A stretch of 64,000 bases of DNA, from contig CAJTFB010000008.1 of the NCBI GenBank assembly GCA_910575665.1, positions 25,944-89,943 of the forward strand, in the 5' to 3' direction. Below, piece after piece: positions 1-8,002 of the stretch. Under the pieces are notes generated by a model. That model was given only the letters and a program-made list of their open reading frames with translations, was not told the DNA's origin and did no database searches. Position 1 is the first letter of the stretch. Each line of letters opens with the position of its first letter. Source of the DNA: Eubacteriaceae bacterium (lineage in GTDB: Bacteria; Bacillota; Clostridia; Lachnospirales; Lachnospiraceae). The translations under genes and the position numbers were made by a program.

Positions 1-29
1 ATATCCTTAAGTTTCTATCTTAAGGATAT
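1..29. repeat. 11-bp perfect inverted repeat (hairpin)
   Basis: Arms ATATCCTTAAG (1-11) and CTTAAGGATAT (19-29) are perfect complements around a 7-nt spacer. No T-run follows on the + strand, so it is not a canonical + strand terminator. It lies upstream of the terminator-like hairpin at 88-118, and both precede the glycan operon, so it could be part of a leader RNA. It could equally be the end of an upstream unit outside the window. Confidence 0.6.
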
Positions 30-87
30 ATCCATGTATGGATTTGCATGAAAATTGCTGCATGGAGGCACAGAATATAAAAACCAT

Positions 88-118
88 AACTGTGTCCAGT
101 ATCTGGGGCAGTTTTTTT
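88..118 (+). terminator. Intrinsic terminator or attenuator ahead of glycan operon
   Basis: The arms 88-99 and 103-113 pair along about 11 bp with one bulged G and two G-U pairs. The loop is 3 nt and a run of seven T follows directly. The first gene starts only about 30 nt further on, leaving no room for a promoter in between. Either this ends an upstream transcript with partial read-through, or it is an attenuator controlling entry into the operon. Confidence 0.7.
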
Positions 119-147
119 ATTAAGAATGGAGATTGGTGAGAAGAATT

Positions 148-1140
148 ATGATATCGATTCGGCAGGCTGTATACGAAGATATTCCTCTAATCATGAAGTT
201 TATCGATGCGCATTGGAAAAAAGGGCATATTCTTGCCAGAGACAGAGAGTTTTTTGAATGGCAGTTTGTAGATGATGGTCAGGTAAATGTTTTTTTAGCT
301 GTAGATGATACTGCTGGTAAGATTTATGGAATGCAGGGTGTCATTCCATATAGTAAACGTCCCAATCCGGATATTTCGGGAAGTATATGGAAAACGATTA
401 AGAGTCCAAATCCTGTACTTGGGATGGAACTGGAAAAATATATGTTTGACCAGCTTCAAGTCAGATATAGTTGTTCCGCGGGGCTCAGTGACAAAGCAAA
501 CCGTATCTATAAGATGTTGGGAATGACTCCTACTGTGATGGATCACTATTATCGTCTGGCCGACATAACGGATTATAAGATTGCGAAGATCAAAAACAAA
601 ATGATACCAAAAGCAGAAGATACCGGATATGGTCTGAAATCTATACATACGGTTGAGGAAATGAAAGAAATCATTTCGGAAGAAGTACTTGCGAATTGTA
701 TTATGAGTAAAGATTATGCCTATATACGAAAAAGATATTTTGATCATCCGGTTTATCAATATGATATATGGAAGATAGTAAACGAAACTGGAAAATCGAA
801 TTCCATTTTGATAACTAGGGAAGAACGGGCAGAAGATAGAAAAGTAGGAAAAATCATTGATTTTTATGGAGATTTACATGATTTAGGAAAAATAACGTGT
901 TCTCTTGACCATTTAATAAAAGAGAAGCAGTACGAATATTTGGATGTGTATTCTTTTGGTGTACCAGTACAATTATATGAGCAGGCAGGGTTTATCCGCT
1001 GTGATATGGACAGTGAGAATATTATTCCAAATTATTTTCATCCGTTTGAACAAAGAAATGTCACTCTGCGTTTGATGGATCCCCGGATAGAGGGATTCCG
1101 GTTGTTTTTAGGAGATGGGGATCAGGATAGACCATGTTAA
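148..1140 (+). CDS. GNAT-type N-acyltransferase, first gene of glycan locus
   Basis: This protein of about 330 residues opens with ISIRQAVYEDIPLIMKFI, the beta1-alpha1 pattern of GNAT acyltransferases, followed by a HWKKGHILARD segment that I associate with GNAT-like proteins of surface-sugar loci. The acceptor cannot be read from sequence; an amino sugar is inferred from the neighbours. In-frame TTG (133) and GTG (136) codons lie upstream. I prefer ATG 148, which has a GGTGAGA Shine-Dalgarno-like stretch 6 nt before it and fits the GNAT N-terminus. The SDR gene follows after 18 nt, so the two are probably co-transcribed. Fold assignment is moderately sure, substrate unknown. Confidence 0.65.
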   Translation: MISIRQAVYEDIPLIMKFIDAHWKKGHILARDREFFEWQFVDDGQVNVFLAVDDTAGKIYGMQGVIPYSKRPNPDISGSIWKTIKSPNPVLGMELEKYMFDQLQVRYSCSAGLSDKANRIYKMLGMTPTVMDHYYRLADITDYKIAKIKNKMIPKAEDTGYGLKSIHTVEEMKEIISEEVLANCIMSKDYAYIRKRYFDHPVYQYDIWKIVNETGKSNSILITREERAEDRKVGKIIDFYGDLHDLGKITCSLDHLIKEKQYEYLDVYSFGVPVQLYEQAGFIRCDMDSENIIPNYFHPFEQRNVTLRLMDPRIEGFRLFLGDGDQDRPC

Positions 1141-1158
1141 GCCGGAAAAGGAGAGAAG

Positions 1159-1878
1159 ATGAAAGAAAAAAATATATTGATCACGGGAGCATCGCAAGGG
1201 ATTGGTGCCAAAACTGCCGAGTATTTATCGGCCCAGGGAGCCACTGTGGTACTGGTGGCAAGAAATGCGGATAAGCTAAAAAGCATACAAACAAGTATTT
1301 CTGGAAGATCCTATATTGTCCCATATGATTTAAATGATTTGGGACATGTACAAACAATATTTGATTTTTGTATAGAATCTGGTATAAAACTGAATGGTAT
1401 GGTATATTGCGCTGGCGTGAATCATGACATACCCGTCCGAAACAATGACGTCGGATTAATGTGCGAGACGTTGACGGTAAATTATATGGCATTTGTTGAA
1501 CTCTGCAAATATTTTATTAAGAAAAAGTATTCTGAGGATGATGGAAGTATTGTGGCCATTTCATCCCTTGCGACAAATCGAATATCATCGGGCATGAGTA
1601 CTTATACCTCTTCGAAGGCGGCGTTAGAAGCTGCGGTTAAAGTTCTTGCAAAGGAAGTTACAAAACGCCGGATCCGAGTGAATGCAATTGCTCCGGCCTG
1701 CGTGGACACAGAAATGATTGATTATGCTCCGTTTATAGAGAAAGAAGAATTATGCCATGTACAGCCTTTGGGACTAATTGAAACGGCATATGTTTCATAT
1801 TTGGCTGAATTTCTATTATCCGCCAAGGCAAAATATATTACAGGAGCAGTAATACCTGTTTCAGCAGGTAATCTATAA
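1159..1878 (+). CDS. FabG-like short-chain dehydrogenase/reductase
   Basis: The 239-residue classical SDR has the NAD(P)-binding motif GASQGIG at residues 9-15, an active-site Ser in the AISSLA stretch and the catalytic YTSSK (Y-x3-K), followed by the RIRVNAIAPACV segment typical of FabG-like reductases. The expected role is reduction of a 3-oxoacyl-ACP to a 3-hydroxyacyl-ACP, or oxidoreduction of a related keto compound. That role is inferred from the immediately adjacent ACP and ketoacyl synthase genes. AAAGGAGAG precedes the start. A second SDR at 2132 is clearly related, sharing a similar length, the active-site pattern and the KRRIRVNA/RRKIRVNA block, so the pair probably arose by duplication. 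Confidence 0.85.
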   Translation: MKEKNILITGASQGIGAKTAEYLSAQGATVVLVARNADKLKSIQTSISGRSYIVPYDLNDLGHVQTIFDFCIESGIKLNGMVYCAGVNHDIPVRNNDVGLMCETLTVNYMAFVELCKYFIKKKYSEDDGSIVAISSLATNRISSGMSTYTSSKAALEAAVKVLAKEVTKRRIRVNAIAPACVDTEMIDYAPFIEKEELCHVQPLGLIETAYVSYLAEFLLSAKAKYITGAVIPVSAGNL

Positions 1879-1899
1879 AAATTTAAAGGAGAAAAAAAG

Positions 1900-2130
1900 A
1901 TGACATTACAGGAAAAATTGAATTTTTTAGAAGAAATTATGGATTTGGATGAGGGTGATCTTTCTGAGGATTCTGTTTTAGAAGAAATAGATGAATGGGA
2001 TTCCCTGGCTACCTTAGCCCTGACGGTGGAAATTAAAAAAAGATATGGGCACAACCTGACGACAGATAAGTTGAAGAGTTTTCAAACGGTGAGTGACATA
2101 TGCCAGTTCATTTCCGATCTGGAGGAGTAA
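1900..2130 (+). CDS. Acyl carrier protein (class A)
   Basis: This 76-residue acidic protein has the 4'-phosphopantetheine site in EWDSLATLAL with Ser35. Length and charge fit a discrete ACP. A strong AAAGGAG site precedes the ATG, and the stop is 1 nt before the next SDR start. It lies between two SDR genes, which suggests that both reductases act on intermediates tethered to it. Sequence pattern (LEEIDEWDSL) and length pair it with the ACP at 3961 (LEELETWDSV), distinct from the other two ACPs of the locus. The bound acyl group is unknown. Confidence 0.9.
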   Translation: MTLQEKLNFLEEIMDLDEGDLSEDSVLEEIDEWDSLATLALTVEIKKRYGHNLTTDKLKSFQTVSDICQFISDLEE

Positions 2131-2131
2131 G

Positions 2132-2887
2132 ATGGAAAAAAATTATTTGATTATAGGCGCTACATCAGGGATTGGGGAGGCATGTGTACATAAACTTGCA
2201 AGTGATTCTGACCATCTTCTTCTTGTAGGAAGAAATAAGGACAAATTAGAAGCCTTAGAACAACAATATGCCGGAAAAACAACGATTACTCCAATTTGTT
2301 ATGATTTGATGGACTTAGATCATATGGATACCATTTTCGACAAATGTACTGAAAACCAAATAAAATTAGATGGTATGGTGTACTCGGCCGGCATGGATGG
2401 CACCTGGCCGATAAAAGTTAACAATACAAAACAAATGGTGCAGATGATGACAGTGAATTGTTTTGCCTTTGTTGAGACAGCGAGAAAGTTTTATAGCACG
2501 AGAGTTTCTAAAGAAGCATCCTCCATCATCGCGATATCATCAACGGCAAGTCTGATGCCAGACGTGGGAATGTCAAGTTATTCTGCTTCAAAAGCAGCTC
2601 TGAATTCGTATGTAAAGACAATGGCAAAAGAGTTTATACGAAGAAAAATCCGGGTAAATGCTATTTTGCCTGGCGCTGTCTCTACGCCGATGACCAAAGA
2701 AAAAGAGAATTTATTAACCAATATAGCAAGTACCGGAAAACAGTTTTCCTCTGCGTCGGATCATGTACAGCAGTTAGGATTGATTCCAAGTGACATTATT
2801 GCAGCTTATGTGGAGTTTTTGTTGTCTGACCAATCCTATTACACCACAGGTGAATTAATAACGATTGGTGCTGGCAGGGTATATTAA
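2132..2887 (+). CDS. FabG-like short-chain dehydrogenase/reductase (second copy)
   Basis: This 251-residue SDR carries GATSGIG near the N-terminus, AISSTA with the active-site Ser, YSASK as the catalytic pair and RKIRVNAILPGAV downstream. The start at 2132 is fixed by GGAGGAG (2121-2127); an in-frame upstream codon at 2093 lies inside the ACP gene and is not credible. It is a close relative of the SDR at 1159, and both retain all visible catalytic residues, so they may reduce different chain intermediates or act with opposite stereochemistry. Function as a 3-oxoacyl-ACP reductase is inferred from neighbours. Confidence 0.85.
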   Translation: MEKNYLIIGATSGIGEACVHKLASDSDHLLLVGRNKDKLEALEQQYAGKTTITPICYDLMDLDHMDTIFDKCTENQIKLDGMVYSAGMDGTWPIKVNNTKQMVQMMTVNCFAFVETARKFYSTRVSKEASSIIAISSTASLMPDVGMSSYSASKAALNSYVKTMAKEFIRRKIRVNAILPGAVSTPMTKEKENLLTNIASTGKQFSSASDHVQQLGLIPSDIIAAYVEFLLSDQSYYTTGELITIGAGRVY

Positions 2888-2918
2888 GTATCTCAGTTAA
2901 AAAGCGAGGAGAAAAGAT

Positions 2919-3929
2919 GTGAAGGGTGAATACAGCAATATAGAAATAAAGGGCATTGTTTCTGCGGTACCTGAGAATGAAGTCTGTAATTTAGATTACA
3001 TTGAAAAAATAGAGAGCCGCAGAATAAAAAAACAGGTAATGCTTACAGGTATTGAGAACAGGCGAGTATGTATAAATGGACAAAAAGCTTCCGATCTGGC
3101 AACCATTGCGGCAGATAAACTACTGAATTTACTTGAATGGAATCGCAATGAAATCGATGTACTTATTTTTGTTACACAATCGCCGGAGTTATCAAGACCA
3201 TCCACCGCATTTATCATTCAACAAAGATTGGGCATCGGAAAAGATTGTTTGGTCTATGATATCAATCTGGGGTGTTCTGGTTATATAGGGGGGATTGAGA
3301 CCATTGCGGCGATTCTTTCCGCCACAAAGGGAAGAGGTCTTCTGCTTGTAGGGGAAAGCAATGCCTTAGCAAGTGGCGATTTAAGTACATCTTCCCTGCT
3401 GGAAGGGGATGCTGCCAGCGCTACAGCGTTGGAGTATGGAAGTCAGACGTCTATGCTGTTTCGGCATTATAGTGACGGCACCCGTGCAAATTATATCTAT
3501 AAACCCTTTGATAAACCTGGTGTTATGGATGGAAATGCCGTGCTTTTATTTGGATTGAATGAGGTGGTAGACAGTGTAAAGCAGTTTCATGCAGACCATC
3601 ATTTGAGTGTTTCAGATGTAGATTATTATATTTTTCATCAGGCTCAGAAAATGATTGTGGAAGGAGTGGCACAGAGTGCAGAGCTTCCAGGTGAAAAGGT
3701 ATTATTGTCGAGTGGCGATTATGGCAATACCTCGTCGGCCTCTATACCGCTTACCGCGTGTCTTCATTTGAACCATGAAAAAGAAACTGGTAAGAAAAAG
3801 ATCTTTATGTGTGGTTTTGGCATCGGATTATCCTGGGGCATTGTATATTGTGAAATAGATACTAGGAATATATTGCCATTGGTATCAAGTGATTATGTAT
3901 TTGACGATAGAGATATGTTCCAGAAGTAA
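2919..3929 (+). CDS. 3-oxoacyl-ACP synthase III (KAS III, FabH-like)
   Basis: This 336-residue thiolase-fold enzyme has the KAS III triad: Cys119 in NLGCSGYIGG, His in YIFHQAQKM and Asn in GDYGNTSSAS. The family condenses an acyl-CoA starter with malonyl-ACP. In the middle of an ACP/SDR cluster it probably makes a short 3-oxoacyl-ACP rather than feeding membrane lipids. The GTG start at 2919 has GAGGAGA 6 nt upstream; the ATG at 2917 is out of frame and meets a stop at once. A second, quite different KAS III is at 5388. Substrate range cannot be read from the sequence. Confidence 0.88.
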   Translation: MKGEYSNIEIKGIVSAVPENEVCNLDYIEKIESRRIKKQVMLTGIENRRVCINGQKASDLATIAADKLLNLLEWNRNEIDVLIFVTQSPELSRPSTAFIIQQRLGIGKDCLVYDINLGCSGYIGGIETIAAILSATKGRGLLLVGESNALASGDLSTSSLLEGDAASATALEYGSQTSMLFRHYSDGTRANYIYKPFDKPGVMDGNAVLLFGLNEVVDSVKQFHADHHLSVSDVDYYIFHQAQKMIVEGVAQSAELPGEKVLLSSGDYGNTSSASIPLTACLHLNHEKETGKKKIFMCGFGIGLSWGIVYCEIDTRNILPLVSSDYVFDDRDMFQK

Positions 3930-3960
3930 CAAATAGAATTAAAATAAAGGAGAGAGAGCA

Positions 3961-4179
3961 ATGACAAGAGAAGAAAAAATAGAAATAATCGCAGATATTT
4001 TGGAAATGGATGACGAGATTATTAAGGAGGATACAATCCTTGAGGAATTGGAAACCTGGGATTCGGTAGCCGTTTTGGCTGTTATTTCTGTCATAAATGA
4101 AAAATTCGATCGTTATCCAACAGCGGAAGAAATAAAAACATATAAAACCGTTCAGGATTTGATGAACGCATTTGAATAA
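3961..4179 (+). CDS. Acyl carrier protein (class A)
   Basis: This 72-residue ACP has a phosphopantetheine Ser35 in ETWDSVAVLA. It resembles the ACP at 1900 in length, in the LEEL(D/E)xWDS block and in a following KxxKxxQTV-type helix. AAAGGAGAGAG precedes the ATG. It lies directly after the KAS III gene, which suggests a dedicated carrier for that synthase. The downstream GNAT-like gene follows after 53 nt in which I see no hairpin or promoter. Confidence 0.9.
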   Translation: MTREEKIEIIADILEMDDEIIKEDTILEELETWDSVAVLAVISVINEKFDRYPTAEEIKTYKTVQDLMNAFE

Positions 4180-4232
4180 TTCAATTGAAGTACAGAGGTA
4201 TCAATCTGGATTTCAGAAACGAGGGGAAATAA

Positions 4233-5045
4233 ATGATTTTTTCAGAGGTAAAGCAAAAAATAAATACCTTAAAAAAAAATACAAAAGGGTATATTACTAA
4301 TTTCTATCCTGGCCTAGTGGATGATAAACAAGAGGTAGAATTTATGGAAAATGAACAGGCGATTGTGTTCATTATTCAAGAAAGATTTCGTAAAAGATGC
4401 TTTTTTGCTTATGCAGATGAAGAAGCATTCGTTTCCCTCTTATTGAAGGTCCCGTCGAATACCATATTGGAATTTGTATCGAGAGAACCTACAAATCCTC
4501 TTGAAGAGGTATTCGATAGGGGGAATATGAATGCGTATGCAACTTACATAAGGAAAACAGAGTGCTATGTAGATAACCCATATCAGATACCAGGTACAGG
4601 AAGACGTGCTTTGCTATCAGAAATGTACGATCCAAATTGTGGGGAGTATCCCACCATGGAAGCGGCAGAAGAATTGGATGCGTTGCACCGCCAGGTATTT
4701 GATCCTCTTTGCGACGATATGTATACAATTGATGAGTGGAAAGAAAAAATAGACAAGAAAGAGATTTTAGTATACAGAGAGAATGGAAAAATCATGGCAT
4801 ATTACTGTTTCTGTCTGGAAGGTCGTAAACTGTACAGCAATATTTCAGTTAATACTGGTAATGCGAATATCCTGTACAATATGGAAAGACGCATATTTGA
4901 AGAGATGTGGGACAGGGGAATTCGGGTTTACTATGCATGGTTTAATGAAAAGAATGATAAAGCATTGCGTAGGGAAAATAAAAATGCGATAACATGTATT
5001 AAGTCGCGTGAGCTGCTTTATAATTTCATCTATATTAAAAAATAA
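4233..5045 (+). CDS. Probable GNAT-fold acyltransferase
   Basis: The 270-residue protein has no catalytic motif I can name with certainty. Its C-terminal half (roughly residues 150-260) shows the GNAT strand/helix order, including a CCFCLEGRKLYSNISV-like central strand region followed by a long helix (ILYNMERRIFEEMW) and a final strand that reads VYYAWFNEKNDKALR. The N-terminal segment (IFSEVKQKINTLKKN) resembles the start of the protein at 8003, so the two are probably paralogues. Between two ACP genes, transfer of an ACP-bound acyl group to an amino sugar is the natural guess. GAGGGGAAA precedes the ATG. Confidence 0.5.
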   Translation: MIFSEVKQKINTLKKNTKGYITNFYPGLVDDKQEVEFMENEQAIVFIIQERFRKRCFFAYADEEAFVSLLLKVPSNTILEFVSREPTNPLEEVFDRGNMNAYATYIRKTECYVDNPYQIPGTGRRALLSEMYDPNCGEYPTMEAAEELDALHRQVFDPLCDDMYTIDEWKEKIDKKEILVYRENGKIMAYYCFCLEGRKLYSNISVNTGNANILYNMERRIFEEMWDRGIRVYYAWFNEKNDKALRRENKNAITCIKSRELLYNFIYIKK

Positions 5046-5069
5046 GAGCAATAGAAAGGATTGGAATCA

Positions 5070-5303
5070 ATGGAGGAAAAAGTTTTAAGTATATTAAAGG
5101 AAATACGACCAGAATTTGATTTTGAAGAAAGTGATAATTTTGTAGAAGATGGATACTTGGACTCTTTTGACATTGTCACATTGGTTTCTGAACTGGAAAC
5201 AGCATTTGATGTGGTCATTGATGGTCTGGATGTGCTGCCGGAAAATTTTGAAACGGTTCAGGATATTTGTAATATGGTGAACAAAAGCAGGGAGGAAGTG
5301 TGA
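5070..5303 (+). CDS. Acyl carrier protein (class B)
   Basis: This 77-residue ACP has the phosphopantetheine Ser32 in YLDSFDIVTL. I take ATG 5070 (AAAGGA 9 nt upstream) over the in-frame TTG 5061. Its ILKEIRP...DFEESD N-terminus and LDSFD site are closely matched by the ACP at 14689 and differ from the class A pair, so two ACP families serve this locus. The last codons and stop lie inside a 26-bp perfect palindrome (5297-5322). It precedes the second KAS III, its likely partner. Confidence 0.88.
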   Translation: MEEKVLSILKEIRPEFDFEESDNFVEDGYLDSFDIVTLVSELETAFDVVIDGLDVLPENFETVQDICNMVNKSREEV

Positions 5304-5373
5304 AAAAAATTTTTTTCACACTGCAAGTTTGTGCGTGCACGCCCAAACTTGTGATGCGCAAAAAGGCGTGCGC
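5297..5373. repeat. Cluster of three palindromes between ACP and KAS III genes
   Basis: The first is a 26-bp perfect palindrome (5297-5322), AGTGTG plus seven A and its complement, overlapping the ACP stop codon. The second has CAAGTTTG (5324-5331) and CAAACTTG (5344-5351) enclosing the palindrome GCGTGCACGC (5333-5342). The third has GCGCA (5356-5360) against TGCGC (5369-5373). The second and third are much richer in G and C than the surrounding genes. No T-run follows, so none is a standard terminator. It resembles an inserted REP-like intergenic element; mRNA processing or differential stability are alternatives. Confidence 0.75.
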
Positions 5374-5387
5374 GAATGGAGGGAAAA

Positions 5388-6446
5388 ATGATACTTGATT
5401 TTAAGGGTAAGAAAATATCTGGCGTATTGTCCATATTGCCAGAAAATGAATACCTTTTTGAGGATGAGGCGGCAGATCCGGGAGACATTAAAAACCGCAG
5501 ATTAAAAAGAATTATTGGGTTTGGGGCCCGGCGTCGGGTCAAGGGAACAACAACACTATCAGACATGCTGTTATATGGTGTAAACCATCTATTGGAGGAA
5601 AATAGAATAAAAAAAGAAGAGATTGGGGCGATTGTTGTATCAACTCTCTCGCCGGATTATCTTCTGCCTCAGATCAGTAATATTCTCCAGGGAGAAATGG
5701 GACTGGGAAAAGATGTATATTGTGTGGATATCATGCAGGCATGTGCAGGATATGTGGTCGGATTGATTCAGGCATTCATGTTATTGGAACATCTTGGTGA
5801 TAAGAAGGTACTTGTATGTACCGGTGAGATATTCAATAGAAAATCCGATGACAATGAGCCTAAATTTGAGCATCCTTCATTTGGCGGCGATATTGCAAAT
5901 ATTTCCATTGTAGAGAATTCGGGGGATGGGAAACAGATCTTTGCCAGTATTTATAATGACGGGGCACAAAGAGAAGCACTTATCATTCATGATGGCGGTT
6001 TCAAAAATCCGATGACACCAGAAAAAATTGCTGCGCAGACAAATAATATTCCTTGTATGGGAGTATCCATGGACGGAACGGGCGTATTTAATTTTGTACA
6101 AAAAGAGGTTCCCCCCGCGGTATTTGAATTATTGGAAAAAGCTGGAATGACAAAGGATGATATTGATTATTTCCTATTTCATCAGCCGAATAAATTTATG
6201 TTACAGAAATTGGCGGAAAAGATGGAGATCCCTTATGCCAGGCTGCCGATGGATATCACAGAGAAGCTGGGGAATTCGGATTCTGGAACAATTCCGGCTG
6301 TTATGACGACAGATGCAGCGGAAGACCTGCTTTCAAAGAATAACCATTGTTGTCTGTCTGGTTTTGGTGGTGGACTCACTTGGGCATCCATCGTTATGGA
6401 TGTTGGAAATTTAGATTTTTGTGAGAATATAATTTCCAATTTATAA
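5388..6446 (+). CDS. 3-oxoacyl-ACP synthase III (KAS III, second copy)
   Basis: The 352-residue KAS III-type protein has Cys119 in MQACAGYVVG, His in FLFHQPNKFM and Asn in LGNSDSGTIP. The HQPN signature fits the FabH/PqsD-like group. ATG 5388 has GGAGGG 5 nt upstream; the ATG at 5376 (four residues longer) lacks a site. It is clearly diverged from the KAS III at 2919, so the locus probably performs two different condensations or uses different starters. It follows the class B ACP across the palindrome cluster and precedes the adenylation enzyme by 25 nt. Confidence 0.87.
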   Translation: MILDFKGKKISGVLSILPENEYLFEDEAADPGDIKNRRLKRIIGFGARRRVKGTTTLSDMLLYGVNHLLEENRIKKEEIGAIVVSTLSPDYLLPQISNILQGEMGLGKDVYCVDIMQACAGYVVGLIQAFMLLEHLGDKKVLVCTGEIFNRKSDDNEPKFEHPSFGGDIANISIVENSGDGKQIFASIYNDGAQREALIIHDGGFKNPMTPEKIAAQTNNIPCMGVSMDGTGVFNFVQKEVPPAVFELLEKAGMTKDDIDYFLFHQPNKFMLQKLAEKMEIPYARLPMDITEKLGNSDSGTIPAVMTTDAAEDLLSKNNHCCLSGFGGGLTWASIVMDVGNLDFCENIISNL

Positions 6447-6471
6447 GAAGAAAAGAGAGGAGAAATGTGAC

Positions 6472-7998
6472 ATGATGAATTCCGTTCTTTGTTATCTGGA
6501 AGAGACAGCAAAGCGGCTTCCAGATAAGGTTGCTTTTTTTGATCTGGAACATGAAATTACATTTATGGGATTGAGGAAACGGGCGATTGATCTTGCTTTT
6601 GCCATTCAGTCTGCCCTGCCAGGCAGACGTAATCCGATTCTAACATACCTGCCCAAATCAGTGGAAAATATAGTGGCATTTATGGGAATTTTGTATAGCG
6701 GCAATTTTTATACACCCACCGATATCCGGTTTCCGGAAGAAAAAGTGAAAAGTATCATCTCTACATTGAACCCCTCTGCGATCATTGTCGACAATAAGAC
6801 AAAGGAAAAGCTGGGTAAATTTGAGGGACTTGGTGATATTTTACTCATTAATCTGGACGAGGTGAAATGCAGCAACCGTTATGAAGAAGGAGAACGGCTG
6901 GCCGGTGAGATTTTGGATGTTGATCCGGTTTATACATTTTTTACATCTGGTTCTACGGGGACACCCAAAGGAGTGATTATCAACAATCACAATGTGATCG
7001 ATTATACAGATTGGGCAGTGGACACATTCAAGATAGATGAAACAACCGTGATGGGAAACCAGTCTCCATTTTATTTCGATATTTCTACGCAGGATATCTA
7101 TGCTACTTTGAAAGCGGGTGCAACTCTTGGTATTATTCCACCAAAGTATTTTGCTTTTCCGGCGGAGGCGCTGCGTTTCATCAATGAGAGAAATATCAAT
7201 TTCCTTTACTGGGTACCCTCTGCTTTTGTCAACATTGCAAATTTTGATCTATTGAAATCAATTCCTTTGGAAAATGTGGAACTGATTATGTTTGGTGGAG
7301 AGGTTATGCCGGTAAAACAGCTCAATTATTGGAAAAAGTATCTTCCCAAACTGAAAACCATTGCCAATGTATATGGTCCTACAGAAGCGACGGTGAATTG
7401 TACTTATTATATTGTGGACAGAGAATTTGCAGATTCGGAAGTGCTTCCCCTTGGAAAAGCATGCGAGAATACAGGATTGTTGGTTATAGATGACGAGAAT
7501 CAGGTGATCAGTAAAGAGCAGGTAAATAAGCTTGGTGAATTATGTGTGTATGGAAGTTCCCTGTCAGCCGGTTATTGGGATGATGCAGAAAAGACAGATG
7601 AAAAATATATTGATAACCCTGTGAATAAATTTTATCGGGAAAAGATGTATCTTACCGGGGATCTGGTTTATTATAATGACCGAGGGGAACTGGTGTTTGC
7701 GGGGCGTAAAGATTTTCAGATCAAACATTCTGGTTACCGAATCGAGCTGGGAGAGATCGAGTCAGCAGCCATGGGAAAAGAAGAAGTATCCGGCGTGTGT
7801 GCGGCATATCACAAAGAGAAAAAGCAGATTGTCCTGTTCTATCAGGGAGAGACCAGTGAGGAAGAGCTGAAAGATTATTTGCTGACGATCATCCCGAAAT
7901 ACATGGTTCCGACCATCTATATTCCGCTGAGGCGTTTTCCTTATAATGATAATGGAAAGATTGACAGAAAACAGCTGGAAGAAAAGTATTTAAAATAA
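6472..7998 (+). CDS. NRPS-type adenylation enzyme (AMP-binding, DltA-like)
   Basis: This stand-alone 508-residue ANL enzyme contains the P-loop FTSGSTGTPKG (about residues 161-171), YGPTEATV, the YLTGDLVYY hinge region and the A10 lysine in NGKIDR near the C-terminus. The A4 region reads FYFDISTQD with an Asp where amino-acid-activating domains keep their alpha-amine-binding Asp, so an amino acid substrate is likely. There is no condensation or fused carrier domain; a neighbouring ACP is the probable acceptor. Size and architecture match DltA, but no dltB/C/D neighbours exist. Expected reaction: ATP-dependent activation and loading of an amino or carboxylic acid onto an ACP. Confidence 0.82.
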   Translation: MMNSVLCYLEETAKRLPDKVAFFDLEHEITFMGLRKRAIDLAFAIQSALPGRRNPILTYLPKSVENIVAFMGILYSGNFYTPTDIRFPEEKVKSIISTLNPSAIIVDNKTKEKLGKFEGLGDILLINLDEVKCSNRYEEGERLAGEILDVDPVYTFFTSGSTGTPKGVIINNHNVIDYTDWAVDTFKIDETTVMGNQSPFYFDISTQDIYATLKAGATLGIIPPKYFAFPAEALRFINERNINFLYWVPSAFVNIANFDLLKSIPLENVELIMFGGEVMPVKQLNYWKKYLPKLKTIANVYGPTEATVNCTYYIVDREFADSEVLPLGKACENTGLLVIDDENQVISKEQVNKLGELCVYGSSLSAGYWDDAEKTDEKYIDNPVNKFYREKMYLTGDLVYYNDRGELVFAGRKDFQIKHSGYRIELGEIESAAMGKEEVSGVCAAYHKEKKQIVLFYQGETSEEELKDYLLTIIPKYMVPTIYIPLRRFPYNDNGKIDRKQLEEKYLK

Positions 7999-8002
7999 AG
8001 TT

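Noticed and set aside
6472-7998. D-alanylation (dlt) operon
   Set aside because: The enzyme resembles DltA in size, but there is no DltB or DltD and the neighbours are KAS III and GNAT genes.
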